From positions 1,480,538 through 1,544,537 of the forward strand of contig KZ111141.1 of assembly GCA_002077045.2 (NCBI GenBank): 64,000 nt of DNA, given 5' to 3'. How positions within the stretch are numbered: the first letter of the stretch is position 1; every line of letters begins with the position of its first letter. This DNA comes from Rachicladosporium sp. CCFEE 5018. Taxonomy: Eukaryota; Ascomycota; Dothideomycetes; Cladosporiales; Cladosporiaceae. Shown here piece by piece: positions 30,994 to 43,000 of the stretch. Position numbers and translations under genes: made by a program. Below the pieces are notes generated by a model. It was given only the letters and a program-made list of their open reading frames with translations, made no database searches and was not told where the DNA came from.

Positions 30994-32898
30994 TCAAAGC
31001 CTGAACCTCCACCTCGAATCCTCGTCCCCAAGCCAGTCACCCTCCGTCTGCGCCTTGCCCTCTCGTTCCTCACGATCCCTCTTACTGTTCTCCCGTTGCA
31101 GCACAAACCAGATCGTGCTTACGACAGCAATATTGCCGATCAGATACGCCAAAGCTACGCTATGGCCAACAATATATCTTGGTCCATCATTAGCCCTGTA
31201 CAACTGCGTCCCGATCACAGCACCAAGATTCCCTATAGTGATCTGCATCGCATTCGCCGTTGCTCGCTTTGTCTGTCCCGAAACATTGATCGCTGGCCGA
31301 GACAAAGCCAGTGCGACCGAAGGGTAGATGCCACCAGCGGCGAAGAAGGTGCCTAGGTAGGAGACGCCAGGCCGTTGGAGTGGGTTCGTGTTGCCAAGCA
31401 GGATGCAGTATCCGATGATGGCTGTGAGGGTCGAGGCAATGATGAAGGGACCGCGACGAGCGTAGCGTTCGGAAACGACAGCGTAGACCACTGTCAAGAT
31501 TGTTGCGAATGCGTATGGAGGGATTGTCAGGAGTTGGGCGTGAGCGGCGGTGTAGCCAAGGGCTTTGATGATAGAGGGCTGGGATCAAGTCAGCGTGAGC
31601 ACAATGGACCTATCTCCGCTTCTCCAGAAGTCCGAAGTATGGGTATTGCTCTTGTAAGCGTACTCAGAGCGGCAAATAGCTATTCTGCCGTGTCTGTGAG
31701 ATTTCCAAGTGGAGAACGAAACCCCCTGCACCCCATATGTCCTCTCTCCCCAACATTGAGCAATTGAAGCGCTGTTACAGGTGAACTCTCAATAGCGCAA
31801 GAGCGTTCAGAGTATTGGAGAAGTGGAAGCGAATGAAGTGCGGACTCACCAGGAACAAGCTCAGCGTGTACAGCGGCAAGCTCAAGGTATGAAAGCACGC
31901 TCCGTACAGCCACACCTTCGGATCTTTGACGGCGGTGAGCACATTCGCCCAAGTAAAGCCTTCGTGCGCAGTCGCATCGCTATCGGCTTTCAGGCGGGCG
32001 TTGAGAAATGCGCGCTCTTCACTCGTGATGAATTTGGCCTTCGAGGGCCAGTCGGCAATGTACCACCAGCCCGCGGCAGCGAGAACGCAGGTGAGTAAGC
32101 CCTCGATCATAAAGATCCATCTATGGCCATCGTCAGTCCTGATTGAAATGATCTTGACATTGCAGATCTTACCTCCATCCCTCGTAGCCGCCGACACCTT
32201 TCATGAAACCAATGCCGTAGGCTAGAATTCCGCCAAAGGCGCCCGCGAGACTCGCTGCGCTGAAGAAGAGCGCGATCCGATACTGTCGCTCAGATCGCTT
32301 GTACCACATCGACACTACGGTTTGTGGTAAGTCATCTGACTTTGCTACCTTTGGCTAAGTGGGACTTACAGTAGAACACAACTCCCGGGAACAGGCCTCC
32401 TTCAGTCAAGCCCAGGAAGAACCGCACGACGAAAAAGCCTGCCAATCCGGATTTCCCGCCGTTGTTGACAATGACCCCTTGCAGCGTCGCCACAACGCCC
32501 CATATGAACGTCAACAACGGCAGCCAGATTCGCGGGCCAATGCGCTTTAAAATCACATTCCATATCACCTCGAAAATTATATACCCAACGAAGAACAGTG
32601 TGAGTCCTGTGAGGTACTCGTTGCCCGAGATTCCAAGTGAAGTAGTCAGCCCGTCGAGCTTTGCGTTTGCCTGCATGCCATCAGGTCAGTAGGTGCTGTA
32701 AGTTGGTGCTCTGTTCGAACATACCACGTTCGATCTATCGAGGAAAGATAGCAAGTACAGGATGCAAACGCCAGGTAAGAGGTGGCGATCAAGTTTGCGA
32801 AGGAGATGCTTTTCTGTGATGCCATGCGAGGCTTCGAAGTCGGAGCTGGCAGACGAGGGAGAAGGCTCGCGCTTCTCCCTGGTCTCGAAGTCGGCCAT
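30994..32898 (-). CDS. MFS transporter, anion:cation symporter family (copy B, complete)
   Basis: Five exons (32898-32725, 32670-32370, 32314-32173, 32120-31850, 31578-30994) with GT...AG introns of 54, 55, 52 and 271 nt give 490 residues. A hydrophilic N-terminus (MADFETREKREPSPSSASSD) precedes about 12 membrane segments. LDRSNV-ANAKLDGL after the first segment, the GLTEGGLFPG motif and a loop with WPSKAKFITSEERAFL between the halves are typical of the Tna1/Dal5-like ACS family, which takes up nicotinate, allantoate, biotin-type or other carboxylates by proton symport. The plasma membrane is the expected location and the substrate is unknown. Copy A is about 98% alike in protein but lacks the start codon. 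The 271-nt intron is unusually long for this window. Confidence 0.85.
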
Positions 32899-33794
32899 CT
32901 TGATAGCGGGTATGAGGTCGCGTAGCAGGCCGTTCGAGTAGTACTCTGAGAGATGTCCGCGTCTCGAGGGAGAAGTACGACTAACAGCGCGAGACTATTT
33001 CAAGAGACTCGCCCTGCAGCCTGATCTTTCGTTAGGTAGCGAAGCCTTGGAAGAAGAGAGGATGCGGAAATAGAAGACGAGAAATACAACAGAAGCCAAA
33101 GCCACCCTACCATCTAGCCCCCATCACGTCTTCACGCTACCACTCCTACCTACCAAATCCAGTGATTCTCGACCTCACCTCCCCAGGAGCCGCACACCGC
33201 CAGTGACGACATAACGCCACGAGCCTCACGCGGTTGCACTGGCATTGGGTGCTTTAGCTGCTTGCTGTCTAAAGGCCGTTGAGCACGCGAATTGGCTGGC
33301 GATGGCGTGCTTGAGATCGGCAGCTGGGGTGCATGATGAGACCGGCTGCTGAGCAGAGAGCCGAGCGAGGATAAGTCGACCTTGCCGCATAAGTTCCACC
33401 GGCCAGGTATCACAAGAAGTCATGATCAATTCGAATGAAAGCCACATTCATCGGACTGATGCGCATAAGAGGGTGACGCGTCGCAGGCTTCAATCGCTGA
33501 GCAGGTGAAGTCAAGCTACGGTTGGCCGTACGAGACTTTGGCTGAATGATTGACGCCTGAGGTCGAACATTCACTCCCAGAATGAGAGCAAAGGGTGGTA
33601 GTGGGCGACAGTGAGGCTGTTCAATTGATCAGTGTTGTTAAAGCGGCCGTAACGATACAATGGTGTCTATCACTCCACTCGCACAGCGCTCATATTCATG
33701 CCGCTACAAGATGCTGATGCTTTCCGTCGCCATGCCATAACACTCTCTCTTCCTTACACTCGAACTAGTCTCCGGTGATTGAACACTGAGTCCC
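32899..33794. other. Intergenic region between MFS and coiled-coil gene (copy B)
   Basis: Equivalent to 7758-8652. Nothing coding is supported. It retains the AAG-ATG start context of the MFS gene that is missing in copy A. Confidence 0.5.
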
Positions 33795-36443
33795 TCACCG
33801 CCACGGCCTCTTCCCCAGTCCAAAGCCCGAGCCCGCAACCGAGGCCGACGAGGCAACATCCTTATTGCTGCCTCTCCTCCCAGTAGCACCAGCTGCGCCA
33901 ACTTCATTTGTGCGGACCTCAGCACCTTCAGCCTTCCTTACACTTCCACCACGTCTGAAAGGGTTCTTCCGCCCCTCTGCCTCCTTCTCGCCACAGGAGA
34001 CAGCAGTAGGAGACGGCGCTGTAATGCCTCGGCCCTGTAGACTCGGTCTTGGGGCGCTGGACTGCTGCGCTGAGCCCGGCCTGCCGGAGCCGATGCCATG
34101 CGTTCCAGCGCTTGAGCCTGGCCGCCTCAACACCTTCGAGCCATGATTGCTGTATGCGGAGCTCGGCGTGCTGGTAAGCGTGGGTAGCGGTGACATCTCT
34201 CGCTCCCTCTGTCCGTCCCTCTCTTTACGCTCACTGTACGTCTCTCGATCGCTCGCTCGTTCTGGTTGCGGAGGCGTGGCGATACTTCCTGCGCTGCTGC
34301 TCAGCCGTCTGAACAGCTCTTTCCCCTTCTGACCTAAGCTTGGACGGCGGATGAAGGGAGGCAGTGTCGGACTGCGCAGAGGTTTGGACGGCGAGACCTT
34401 GGCACCCGAGCGCGTAGCTTCAGGCGATAGCGAGCGGGATGAAGTCGACGGTGGGTAGTTGCGAGTTGTGTTCGTAGTGGTAGTGCTCGAGGATGGTGAG
34501 CGACGAGCGAATGCACTGGGTGGCGATGAAGGCATCGGACGTTGCAGCGACGATAGCGTCATTGGACTGGTCTCTGCGCGGCTCAGACTCGGCTTTCGTG
34601 GTGCCGGGGTGGTGTCATAGCTTGACTTGCGTCGACGAAGATCTGCAGCAGAAGCCTGGGGGTAGCTATTGGTGTTGCTGAAGAACATGTCTTGAGGCAC
34701 TGTAGAGCCATTGCCCTGCTTGAAGAAGCGAGATGGTGTGCCATTCAGTATCGAGCTGCCATCCGGATAGTCTTCATCGGATGCGTACATACGCTTGGCA
34801 GTCGAGGGATGGTGCTCAGAGTCGTCATCTGAAGACTCTGTATCTTCGGCAGCGGTGTCGGCATGTCGTCGAGCGCTGGAACGATGCTGCTTGCTGATAT
34901 CGTGTGCGAGATTCAGCTCGACAGACGATCGCATCTGCTTCGGTGCGGTGCGCACGCCAGCCTGAAGCAGATCTGCGGTCGCGGTCATAGCAGCAAGACC
35001 ATGCGCACTGCGCTCGCCGATGATGCTAGAGCGCGAGCCGCGCAGCATACGTGTCGAGACGCTGTCTGGCGTGGGTGGCAATACAGGTTCACCGAACATT
35101 GGTCCGCCGAAGACTGTTGGCGTGCGCGGGTGGCGCTTGTTCTGACTGACGTGGGGGTTCATTTGGGTCAATGCATCAGTAGCTTGCTCAAGCTGTTGGC
35201 CATGAGCTTGTCTGTCAGTCGCCAGTGCGTTATCGAGCGACTGGAAACGGTCGTCCTCACGTGGAAGCCGTGTCGAGGCAGTCGCAACGGTGTTCACGGT
35301 CCTTGCAGGCGACACACTCCTGTCAAATCTGGTCGGCGTCGCATCGTCTTGCTGCCGCTCTTCGATCCACTGGCTCACTCGCTTCAGGCTGTCGTCATTG
35401 CGGCTTGCGGGCGTGCGGCGATGCTCAGAGACGCTCTGACCGACATCCGCTGGCTCCCAAGCGTGACGCTCAGGGCTCAACGCCTTCACCGGACTGTAGA
35501 TGCTGGGGAAGCTGCTCTCACTCAGATCACTCAGTCGAGGCGAGTTGGGAACATCGTCCGTCAGGCCTTCCTCGGTGATGGTACTAGCACTCTTGTTCAA
35601 GATTGTGTTGAAGCTTTGTACCGGCTTGAGCTCCTTCGCACCAGCCTGGAAAGCCTCTCTGAGCGCCTTTGAGCTTCCCTTCCTCAGAGACATGAATGAT
35701 GGCTCCCTCTTTGGCCTTTGCGGCGTTCTGGCTCCATCAAAACTCTGCATCGCCAACCCAGCTCTTGCTGATGCCTCTTGTATATCGGTCCCCGCATACC
35801 CACTATCAGCCTGCGCCGTGCTTGGCCGTGTCTGACTTGCTTTCAATCTCTCCACCTCTTCCCCAAGCCCTTCAACCCTCTCCTCGAGTTGACATATCAG
35901 CTCCACCGCCTCTCTAATCCCCTCGTCCCTCTTCTCAAGCTCTTCAACCAACTGACTGTTAATCTTGAGCAGCTCCGCATGCTCTTCCCTGAGCCCTTCT
36001 GCACGCTCGACAGTGCTGCGCATGGAAGAGATCTGGGCTTTGAGCTTAGCTTGCTGCTCGCGTCGGTGGTCAAGCTCGAGTTTGAGGTCGAAGTTCTGCT
36101 TCACGAGGCGATCCATAACCTCGTCTTGCTCCTTCGCACCAAAGGTCGTTCGCCGGCGTCTGCCCGTGTTACTGGCTGTGCCATTGCCAGCCAAACTCTC
36201 CGAAGGTCGACGAGAAGTAAGCGGAGAGCTTTCGTAGAGACGTGCTGAAGCAGCGGAAACATGGCGGGTCTCTTCCGCTTCGGCAAGGAAGATATCATCG
36301 TCCTGGGCCTTTGTTGTGAGCGGTCCAAAGTCGGATTGGCGACCTCGTCTTGGGCGAGGATCGCGTGCTCGACGTTCCTGGAGGCGGTCGTGGAGATAGG
36401 AGGACATGGGAGCCTGGCTTGATGGAGGTCCAGAGTTGTCCAT
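33795..36443 (-). CDS. Coiled-coil protein with CM1-like motif (copy B)
   Basis: 882 residues from ATG 36443, the same length as copy A (5109-7757). The CM1-like motif (residues about 101-135) and the coiled coil are almost unchanged, whereas the Ser/Pro-rich remainder carries most of the roughly 50-60 substitutions. The N gap begins only four bases upstream of the ATG, so the promoter of this copy is unknown. The apparent longer frame beginning MNVY on the far side of the gap belongs to PAB1 and is an artefact of reading through N. Confidence 0.75.
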   Translation of the reverse strand: MDNSGPPSSQAPMSSYLHDRLQERRARDPRPRRGRQSDFGPLTTKAQDDDIFLAEAEETRHVSAASARLYESSPLTSRRPSESLAGNGTASNTGRRRRTTFGAKEQDEVMDRLVKQNFDLKLELDHRREQQAKLKAQISSMRSTVERAEGLREEHAELLKINSQLVEELEKRDEGIREAVELICQLEERVEGLGEEVERLKASQTRPSTAQADSGYAGTDIQEASARAGLAMQSFDGARTPQRPKREPSFMSLRKGSSKALREAFQAGAKELKPVQSFNTILNKSASTITEEGLTDDVPNSPRLSDLSESSFPSIYSPVKALSPERHAWEPADVGQSVSEHRRTPASRNDDSLKRVSQWIEERQQDDATPTRFDRSVSPARTVNTVATASTRLPREDDRFQSLDNALATDRQAHGQQLEQATDALTQMNPHVSQNKRHPRTPTVFGGPMFGEPVLPPTPDSVSTRMLRGSRSSIIGERSAHGLAAMTATADLLQAGVRTAPKQMRSSVELNLAHDISKQHRSSARRHADTAAEDTESSDDDSEHHPSTAKRMYASDEDYPDGSSILNGTPSRFFKQGNGSTVPQDMFFSNTNSYPQASAADLRRRKSSYDTTPAPRKPSLSRAETSPMTLSSLQRPMPSSPPSAFARRSPSSSTTTTNTTRNYPPSTSSRSLSPEATRSGAKVSPSKPLRSPTLPPFIRRPSLGQKGKELFRRLSSSAGSIATPPQPERASDRETYSERKERDGQREREMSPLPTLTSTPSSAYSNHGSKVLRRPGSSAGTHGIGSGRPGSAQQSSAPRPSLQGRGITAPSPTAVSCGEKEAEGRKNPFRRGGSVRKAEGAEVRTNEVGAAGATGRRGSNKDVASSASVAGSGFGLGKRPWR

Positions 36444-36447
36444 GTTG

Positions 36448-36547
36448 NNNNNNNNNNNNNNNNNNNNNNNNNNNNNNNNNNNNNNNNNNNNNNNNNNNNN
36501 NNNNNNNNNNNNNNNNNNNNNNNNNNNNNNNNNNNNNNNNNNNNNNN
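36448..36547. other. Assembly gap (100 N)
   Basis: Exactly 100 N. It joins the 5' end of the coiled-coil gene (left) to the 3' end of PAB1 (right). These two need not be neighbours in the real genome. Confidence 1.
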
Positions 36548-38829
36548 CGTAGACGTTCATGGCTTCGTCGACCTTCTGGCGGAGGGCGTCGTCGTCGGTG
36601 GTGCTGTATTCATGTTAGTGATGTGTTGGAGGTGAGAGGAGTAAGGGGGACTTACAGGCCAAGCAACTCCTGGTTGTCCATCTCGAGAAGCATACCGGTG
36701 ATCTTGCCAGCGAGCTCGGGCTGCTGGGCGTGGATCTTGGGGTACAGCGCCTCACCGAGCATCTGCTTCTGCTGCTGAGGAGGCATCGACTGCAGCTGCT
36801 GAACATCCAGACCCGGGCCCTGAGGACCACGACCTGGCGCACGGCCACGAGGATCCTCCATGCCGCCGCGCATACCACCCATCATACCGCCACGACCACC
36901 TGGGCCACCAAAGCCACCACAACCGGGACCCATCTGGCCCATCATCTGAGGAGGCATGCCGGGCATACCAGGCATCATCGGCATACCCTGCATAGGTCCA
37001 CCACGACCGGCACCTGGGCGACCCATCTGCGCTGCCTGCTGCTGCGCCGCCTGCATAAGCTGGGCATAAGCAGCGGGGTTCTGGAAGCCGCCAGGACCGA
37101 AAGCCATCTGAGGAGGCATGCCGTATGGCATCTGAGGCATGACGGGAGGCGCGCCACGACCGCCTTGTTGAGGCATGCCGGGGAACCCACCGCGCTGGCC
37201 TTGAGGTGGCATACCCATGAAGGGCATCTGGCCACGAGCACCAGGAGTTGGCATCATCATGGGCTGGCCGTTGGGGCCGAGGAAGACCTGCGGCTGCATG
37301 AACTGAGGTGGGATGCCGGGGACTGGGCCCTGCTGCTGCATGCGGCTCTGGTTGCGTGCCTGGATGGAAGCCTCGAGCTGGGTCTTGCGAACCTCCTTAC
37401 GCTGGGCAAGAGCCACGTAGAGTGGCTTCCCGTGGATCATCTTCTGGTTGAGCTCCGTGACGGCCTTGGTGGCCTCGTCTGGGTTCGAGAAGCAGACGAA
37501 GCCGAAGCCCTTGCTACGACCGAGAACCTTCTTCTCGCCGCCGATGGTCGCAGTATCGAGCTTCTTTGTCAAGTCATCGACATCAGTGTCCTTTTTCTCC
37601 TCCTCCTCCTTCTTGTCCTCCTTCTTCTCATCGGTCTCGTCCTTCTTCTCCTCTTCAGCCGGAGTGCCGCCCTCGACCTCGTCGGCGGGCTGAGTGTCGC
37701 GCATGACCTTGGCAGAGGTGATCGCACCGAAAGCCTCAAAGATCTTGCGAAGCTCATCGTCGTCGACGTTGTCGGCCAAGTTCTTGACGTACAGGTTCAC
37801 GCCTTGGTATTTGGCGCTCTTCTCCTGGCGTGCAGCCTCGTACTGCCTACGCAGCTCATCCTTACGCTCATGCTTCTTCTGCGCACGCCCAACGTACAGC
37901 TTCTGACCCTTGAAGTCCGAATCGTGCAGCTCATCGACAGCGCGACCGGCATCCTCGTGATTGATGTAATTGACGAAGCCAAAGCCACGGCTCTTGCCCT
38001 CGTTGTCGTGAGCAAGCGAAGCAGAAGTGATGTCGCCGTACTTCTCGAAGAGCGCGCGGAATTCGTCGTCGGTCGCCTCGAGCTCGATATTCTTGACGTA
38101 GATATTGGTGAAGTTGGCCTTCATCTCCTCGAACTTGTTGATGCGGTCCTTCTTCGGGATGTGGTGGCCGACAAACACCTTCTTCTCGTTTAGTAGCATC
38201 CCGTTGACGCTCTTGATCGCAGAGCTGGCAGCCTCGGCAGTCTCGTAATGTACGAAGCCGTAGCCCTTGGAAGCACCAGTCTCGTCCTGCGCGACCTTGC
38301 AGCTGAGAATGTTGCCAAATGCGGCGAAAGTGTCGTGGAGTGCCTTGTTGTCAATCGCGGCATCGAGGTTCTTGATGAAGACATTGCCCTGACCAGTCTT
38401 GCGCAGAGCGGGATCGCGCTGCGACCACATGATACGGCAAGGCTTGCCTTTGATGAGAGTGTAGTTCAGCTCCTCAAGCGCACGCTCACCATCGGAGGCA
38501 GCGTTGAAGTTGACGTAGGCGTAACCGAGCGAACGACGCGTGACAGCGTCACGGCAGACACGGATGCTGGCAACTTGACCGATGCTGGAGAACAGCTCGA
38601 AAAGCATGGCCTCAGTGACGGAGAAGTCCAGCTCACCGACGTAGAGGGAAGCGGAGTTGGGGTTGGCGTTTGAAGGGGCAGCGCTGACGGGAGTCTCCAT
38701 GTCGGCTCCGCTGGGGACGTTGGTGTTGAGTGCAGAAGTGCCGTTGGTGGCAGGCGCGTCGGCGGGAGGAGGAGAGGCGGCTTGACCAGCATCGCCGGCT
38801 GGGGAGGTGGAGGCTTGGATGTCAGACAT
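36548..38829 (-). CDS. PAB1: Polyadenylate-binding protein, 3' end in gap
   Basis: Binds mRNA poly(A) tails and links them to eIF4G and deadenylases. Exon 1 (38829-36656) is followed by a 52-nt intron (GTAAGT...TACAG, 36604-36655). Exon 2 then reads GL-TTDDDALRQKVDEAMNVY to the gap, so only a few C-terminal residues are missing. Four RRMs are visible, near 61-137, 149-225, 241-318 and 344-470. The first RNP motifs include LYVGELDFS and VFIKNL. RRM4 contains a long Lys/Glu insertion (about 50 residues). A Met/Pro/Gly/Gln-rich linker leads to the C-terminal MLLE domain (KITGMLLEMDNQELLGL). A 5'-UTR intron at about 38840-38954 is plausible (GTAGGT donor, CCACAG acceptor). Confidence 0.95.
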
Positions 38830-39619
38830 GTTTGCGGTGCTGTGGAGAACAAGTCAGAATCCGCGTGATGCTTCGCGTATGCCTGAGCTAGCGCGCGATC
38901 GCGATCGATTGTACTGAAGCCTTCCGGAAGGGGCGTGACAAAGAGTGAACCTACATTTGTCTTGGATTTGTCGGTGAGGGAGTAAAGCCGCGAGTGAGAT
39001 CTCCTGTCGTCGGAGAGTGTCTACACGCACACGATGTCAGTGGCTGAGGATCTCAGACTATCTCGACCACTGCTTCCTACTCACACTTGTCTCTTTCACT
39101 GCTCGCGCGTCGGATGTGCAGGTGGTGATAGCCTTGGTCGAGCGAAAGTGGCCTCGACAAAGGGACAGGGTTTTCTGGGTCTTTTCAACTTTTTTTGGGT
39201 GCGCCTCTTGCGGGGAGCGGTAGAGGAGCGGGTTGTAGTGGAAAAGAGCAGGTGGCGGAGGTGTTGTTGATGTGATGATGTGGAGTGAAGGAGCAAGCCA
39301 AAGCCAGCAACTGCCACCAGAGACCTGACAAAGGATAAATTTACGGAAGTTGCGCCAAGCCTGCCCGGAGCGGACAATCCCGCAATATACGTTGACACGT
39401 GATGATCAGGCTGCGATGGAGATGAAACACGCGGATTGATGATATGACGACGCCTTGCAGTACGCGCGCGATGGAGGGTGGGAAGCTCACTGGGCATACG
39501 TGTGGCAGGCAGTACATAGGCTATATAGTTGGGCAAGCTCTCCCTCGCTACCAGACTTGTTGTCATAAGTGCAATAGTAAATCACAAGCAAGACCTTGAA
39601 CGAAGTATAACCGATCAAC
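38830..39619. other. Divergent promoter of PAB1 and the small gene at 39620
   Basis: About 790 bp. It includes the probable PAB1 5'-UTR intron. A 128-codon open frame overlapping it on the minus strand is a shadow extending from PAB1. Confidence 0.5.
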
Positions 39620-39948
39620 ATGCCTCTCGATAACTCTAACAACAAAGGCGTGACTGGCGCCATCACTGGAGTCACAGGTACTGTAAGCTCTTAATTCCAC
39701 GCCCTTACGTGGCAGCACTCCCTGCTCACAAGCACATCCAGCTCGGCGCAGCAGTCGGCGGCCTTACAGGCACCGTCGGCGGCGTAGTCGGCGCAGCAGG
39801 CCGTGGCGTAGGCCAAACGATCAACAACACGACCGGCACGAAGGCAGTCGGTGACGGGCTGCAGGGCCTCACAAACGGCATCGAGAATGGTACTGCCAAT
39901 CTCGCCAAGGGCGTCGAAGATGGGAGCAAGGGAAAGAAAGTGTGGTAG
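39620..39948 (+). CDS. Small Gly/Thr/Val-rich protein (89 aa)
   Basis: Exon 1 (39620-39682, 21 codons from ATG) and exon 2 (39742-39948) are joined by a 59-nt intron (GTAAGC...CCAG). The product runs from MPLDNSNNKGVTGAITGVTGT through GGLTGTVGGVVGAAGRGVG to a charged end DGSKGKKVW. Repeated G-[VLI]-T-G steps dominate. There is no signal peptide, and the Gly-rich segment is too polar for a clear membrane span. Small proteins of this style are widespread in filamentous fungi and often stress-responsive; that is general knowledge and not shown here. The splice call rests on frame and composition continuity. Confidence 0.65.
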
Positions 39949-40039
39949 ATATTGGCGCCCTGACGGGAAATGATGAATGTATGACAGGGTAGTAACTCTC
40001 GCTTGAACGCTTGCTAGAAGACAGACCAGAACAAGAGCA

Positions 40040-43000
40040 TCAACCCTCAAGTCCCTCAACCCATCCCCCTCGCGCCTCTAACCACTCCCTAACAGCAATC
40101 TTACACCCTTCCAAGCCTTCCCCAAGCGCTTCACCCCAGAGTCTCTCAACCTCACCAACCTTCTCCTTCAACTCCGCGTCAAGTCTCTCCTGCTCCCTCC
40201 CAGCCCCATCTCTGCCCTCGACTCTCCCCTCGACCTTCACTCTCGCGCTCCGTACCTCATGCAGCAAGCACAGTAAATTGATCTGGCTCTCAATGAACTG
40301 ATAAGCTGACTTCTCCGCATGCGAGAGAAGCGAATAAAGATACTGCAGCGGCCACTCCCTCAGCCCTGGGTTCTCATCATACTCAGCAGGCGGAATCATG
40401 ACTTCCACCCTCCCCAGTGCCTCCTCGTCATGACAAGGCACAAGCTGCACAGTCCCCAATAATCCCGGCGCGATGTCCCAGAACGCACTCAGCTGATCCT
40501 CGACGCCGCGCGAGACGTTCCACTCCACCACGCCCTCAAGCTCAGCGTAACGCTTGGCGGCTTCACGTGCAAATTGCGCTTGCCGCTCCTTCGAGTCCTT
40601 TGCAAAGAACGCCTCGGCCTCATCGAGCTTAGCCTGCTGATGCCCCAGTCTGTAAGGCGTGAGGATCACTTCAGCGTACTTCTCGCCTCGCTGCGCATGC
40701 AATTCGAACATCTCTTTGTGCAATCCTTCGCGCGCTTCGAAAAGCCATTTGAGCAGCGTCAGCTTTTCCAGACGTTCGGGTCGCTCATCGCCTTCTTCTT
40801 GCGTTTCATTGGCGTGGGAAGCGGAGCCATGGGTTTCGAGATCGGCGCGGAGAGAGCCGATGGAGGTGTTCGCAGTCTCGAGCCGGGCTGTAAGAAGGGT
40901 ATTGAGAGGATGCGAGACGGCTGCCTCGAAGGTACCGAAGTTTGCCCGAGCTGCAGTCTTACCGCGCTCGGCTTCTGCGGCGTCGAAGGAGGCTTCTGCT
41001 TCTGCTGCGCCAGCGAAGGTCGTCTCGCCAGAGTACAATCTGTCTTGAATTGAGGCTCGAAGAGCGAGCCGGCGAGCTTTTACTTCCTCATGCTGAAATC
41101 GCTGGACGCTGAAGTCTTTCTCTAGGTAGGCGTCCTGAATGGTCTGTATCTCTGTGCGGTCTGCAAGCTGCCGATGATTTGTGCGCAAGTCTGAGAGGAG
41201 GGGATGACTGTTGTTCACTGCTGGGTGATGGCGGGGATATGGTGGAGGAAGGGTAATGAGGCGAGAGATGTCGAGCAGTTCGGTGCCGCTGTTAGAAGGC
41301 TTGCGTTCGGCACCGGGCTTGGCAGGTGTAGCCATGGGCGTGTTGAAGTCATCACCTTCGTGCCAGCCGACCTTTTCGGGAGGGTACTCATTGTTAGCAA
41401 GAGCGAACGAGCTGGTGCCGGGTGTTGGTGTGGACCGAAGCGGATCTGGCGAGTCACGAGGGTCATCTTGCAGCGTTGCTGCTGTGACGCCCATGTACTT
41501 TGTTTCTCGCAGTGTCTTCACGATGCGGTCCGGCTTGCCGACTGATCCGGAGTCGCTCTTCTCCCACCATCGGCTGGGCGCACGACCGCGGGAGTCGTCT
41601 TCATCAGGCACAGTACTTACAGCCATACTCGGAATAGGCGAAAGGGAGGGCTTGAATTGCTCTCCCCATTGCCGCTCTGCTCGCTCTATCAAGTCGCCAG
41701 CGTCACCCATCGAGCTTGCATCTGTGCCTGGCGTGAATTCGCCCATCGAAGATGCCGAGCTAGGCATATTGGCATTTGCTGCTGAACCCGGTCGGCCATC
41801 AGAGGCCCAAGATGGAATCGTATGGTCAAGTGATGACATCGAAGTGCTCGGTGTCACAGCTCGCTTGCCAATACCAGTGTACGATCGCCACATGTCGCGT
41901 GTCATGTCGACGATGTCGCCTGCCATCGCGTTGTAGGCAGTCGAATACCGGTCCCTGCGCAGGCGCGACTCGTGTACTAGGTACGTTGCAAACAGCTCTA
42001 GCCTCTCCTCGTCAGATGTCGCGTTCGCCTCTTTCTCGATGAAGGCACGATGTCGCTCAAGAGCTTGCAAGTGGAATGCTTCCAACTTGGAGACCGGCTG
42101 GATCGATGCACTCGACGACGGCCGTGCTGGGCTCAGCGGTGCAGGCATGTTAGAGGGGTCGTCGATCGGCGCATGTAGCAAGTGCGAGATCGGACGGTCG
42201 CTAGATGCACTGCCTGGCATTAGTCGCTTCGAGGAGTGGGACGCTGACTGACCGCCAATAGCAGGTGTGTATGGTGGCGTGAGGACATGGCCAGGCACTT
42301 GTGCGGACGAGGCTCTTTCGGGTGCCTGGCCTTCGTTCTTTGGACTTCGCTGCGGTATTGCGTTCGCGTATGCAGAGACACTGGCATAGCCTGAAATCTT
42401 CCGTAAGTGCTCTCGACGCTGGCTGATCGAGCCTTCTACTGTTGACAAGAGTAAGTCGCTCGGTCGAGAGTCGTCGCTGACAGGCGACATGACGTTACTC
42501 CCGGGCTCCCGACTTGCTCTGCTCTTCGATCTTCGCTCCCGTATGCCTTGTGCACTCGCGTCTCGCTGCGCTGGGCGGCGAGTCAGCGACGCCTCACGGT
42601 GTGCGCCCGTGTCGATTCGCAGTGGCGGCATGACAGTCTCGTTAACTCGGCGGGCGAAGTCTGCAGACCCCGGAGGCTCTTCATCTTGGTCCTCCACCCA
42701 ATCAGCTGGGGTCGGAGGGACAGGACCAAGGGATGATGGCTGGGCAGCTCTTCTTTGCACAGGCTGTTGCTCGTTGACTGAGGCGGAGCTCGAAGCGCTC
42801 GACCGCGAGGACGTCGCTGTTGGATACCGATTCAGACTTTGGGCTCGGGCACCTGTCGGAGGTAGACCAGGAGGTGGTCCAGGCAATGGCATACCCGGCT
42901 GCCACTGGGCTTCCGGCGATGACCTTCCAGTCGATGGACCTGCTGTCGGCCGCATCGGCAGAGGTGCAGTGTTCGATGGGTACATGTGCCCTGTCGACGC

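Larger units (their letters stand above)
27437..36447 (-). repeat. Copy B of the large inverted duplication
   Basis: Reverse-complement partner of 5105-13814. It starts inside AHA1, which continues normally to its left into unique sequence, and it ends at the N gap at 36448, two codons' worth of bases upstream of the coiled-coil gene's ATG. This copy holds the longer versions of the SET and MFS genes. The geometry (A at the 3' end of contig 1, B at the 3' end of contig 2) is that of a dovetail overlap between contig 1 and the reverse complement of contig 2. Confidence 0.95.

Noticed and set aside
34863..35672. A 269-codon open frame antisense to the coiled-coil gene (copy B)
   Set aside because: Copy A has it only in broken form, and the sense strand has the conserved CM1-like/coiled-coil frame.
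36730..38193. A 487-codon open frame on the plus strand
   Set aside because: It lies entirely antisense to PAB1. Its His/Leu/Arg-rich product is the mirror of the RRM and Met/Pro/Gly-rich coding sequence.
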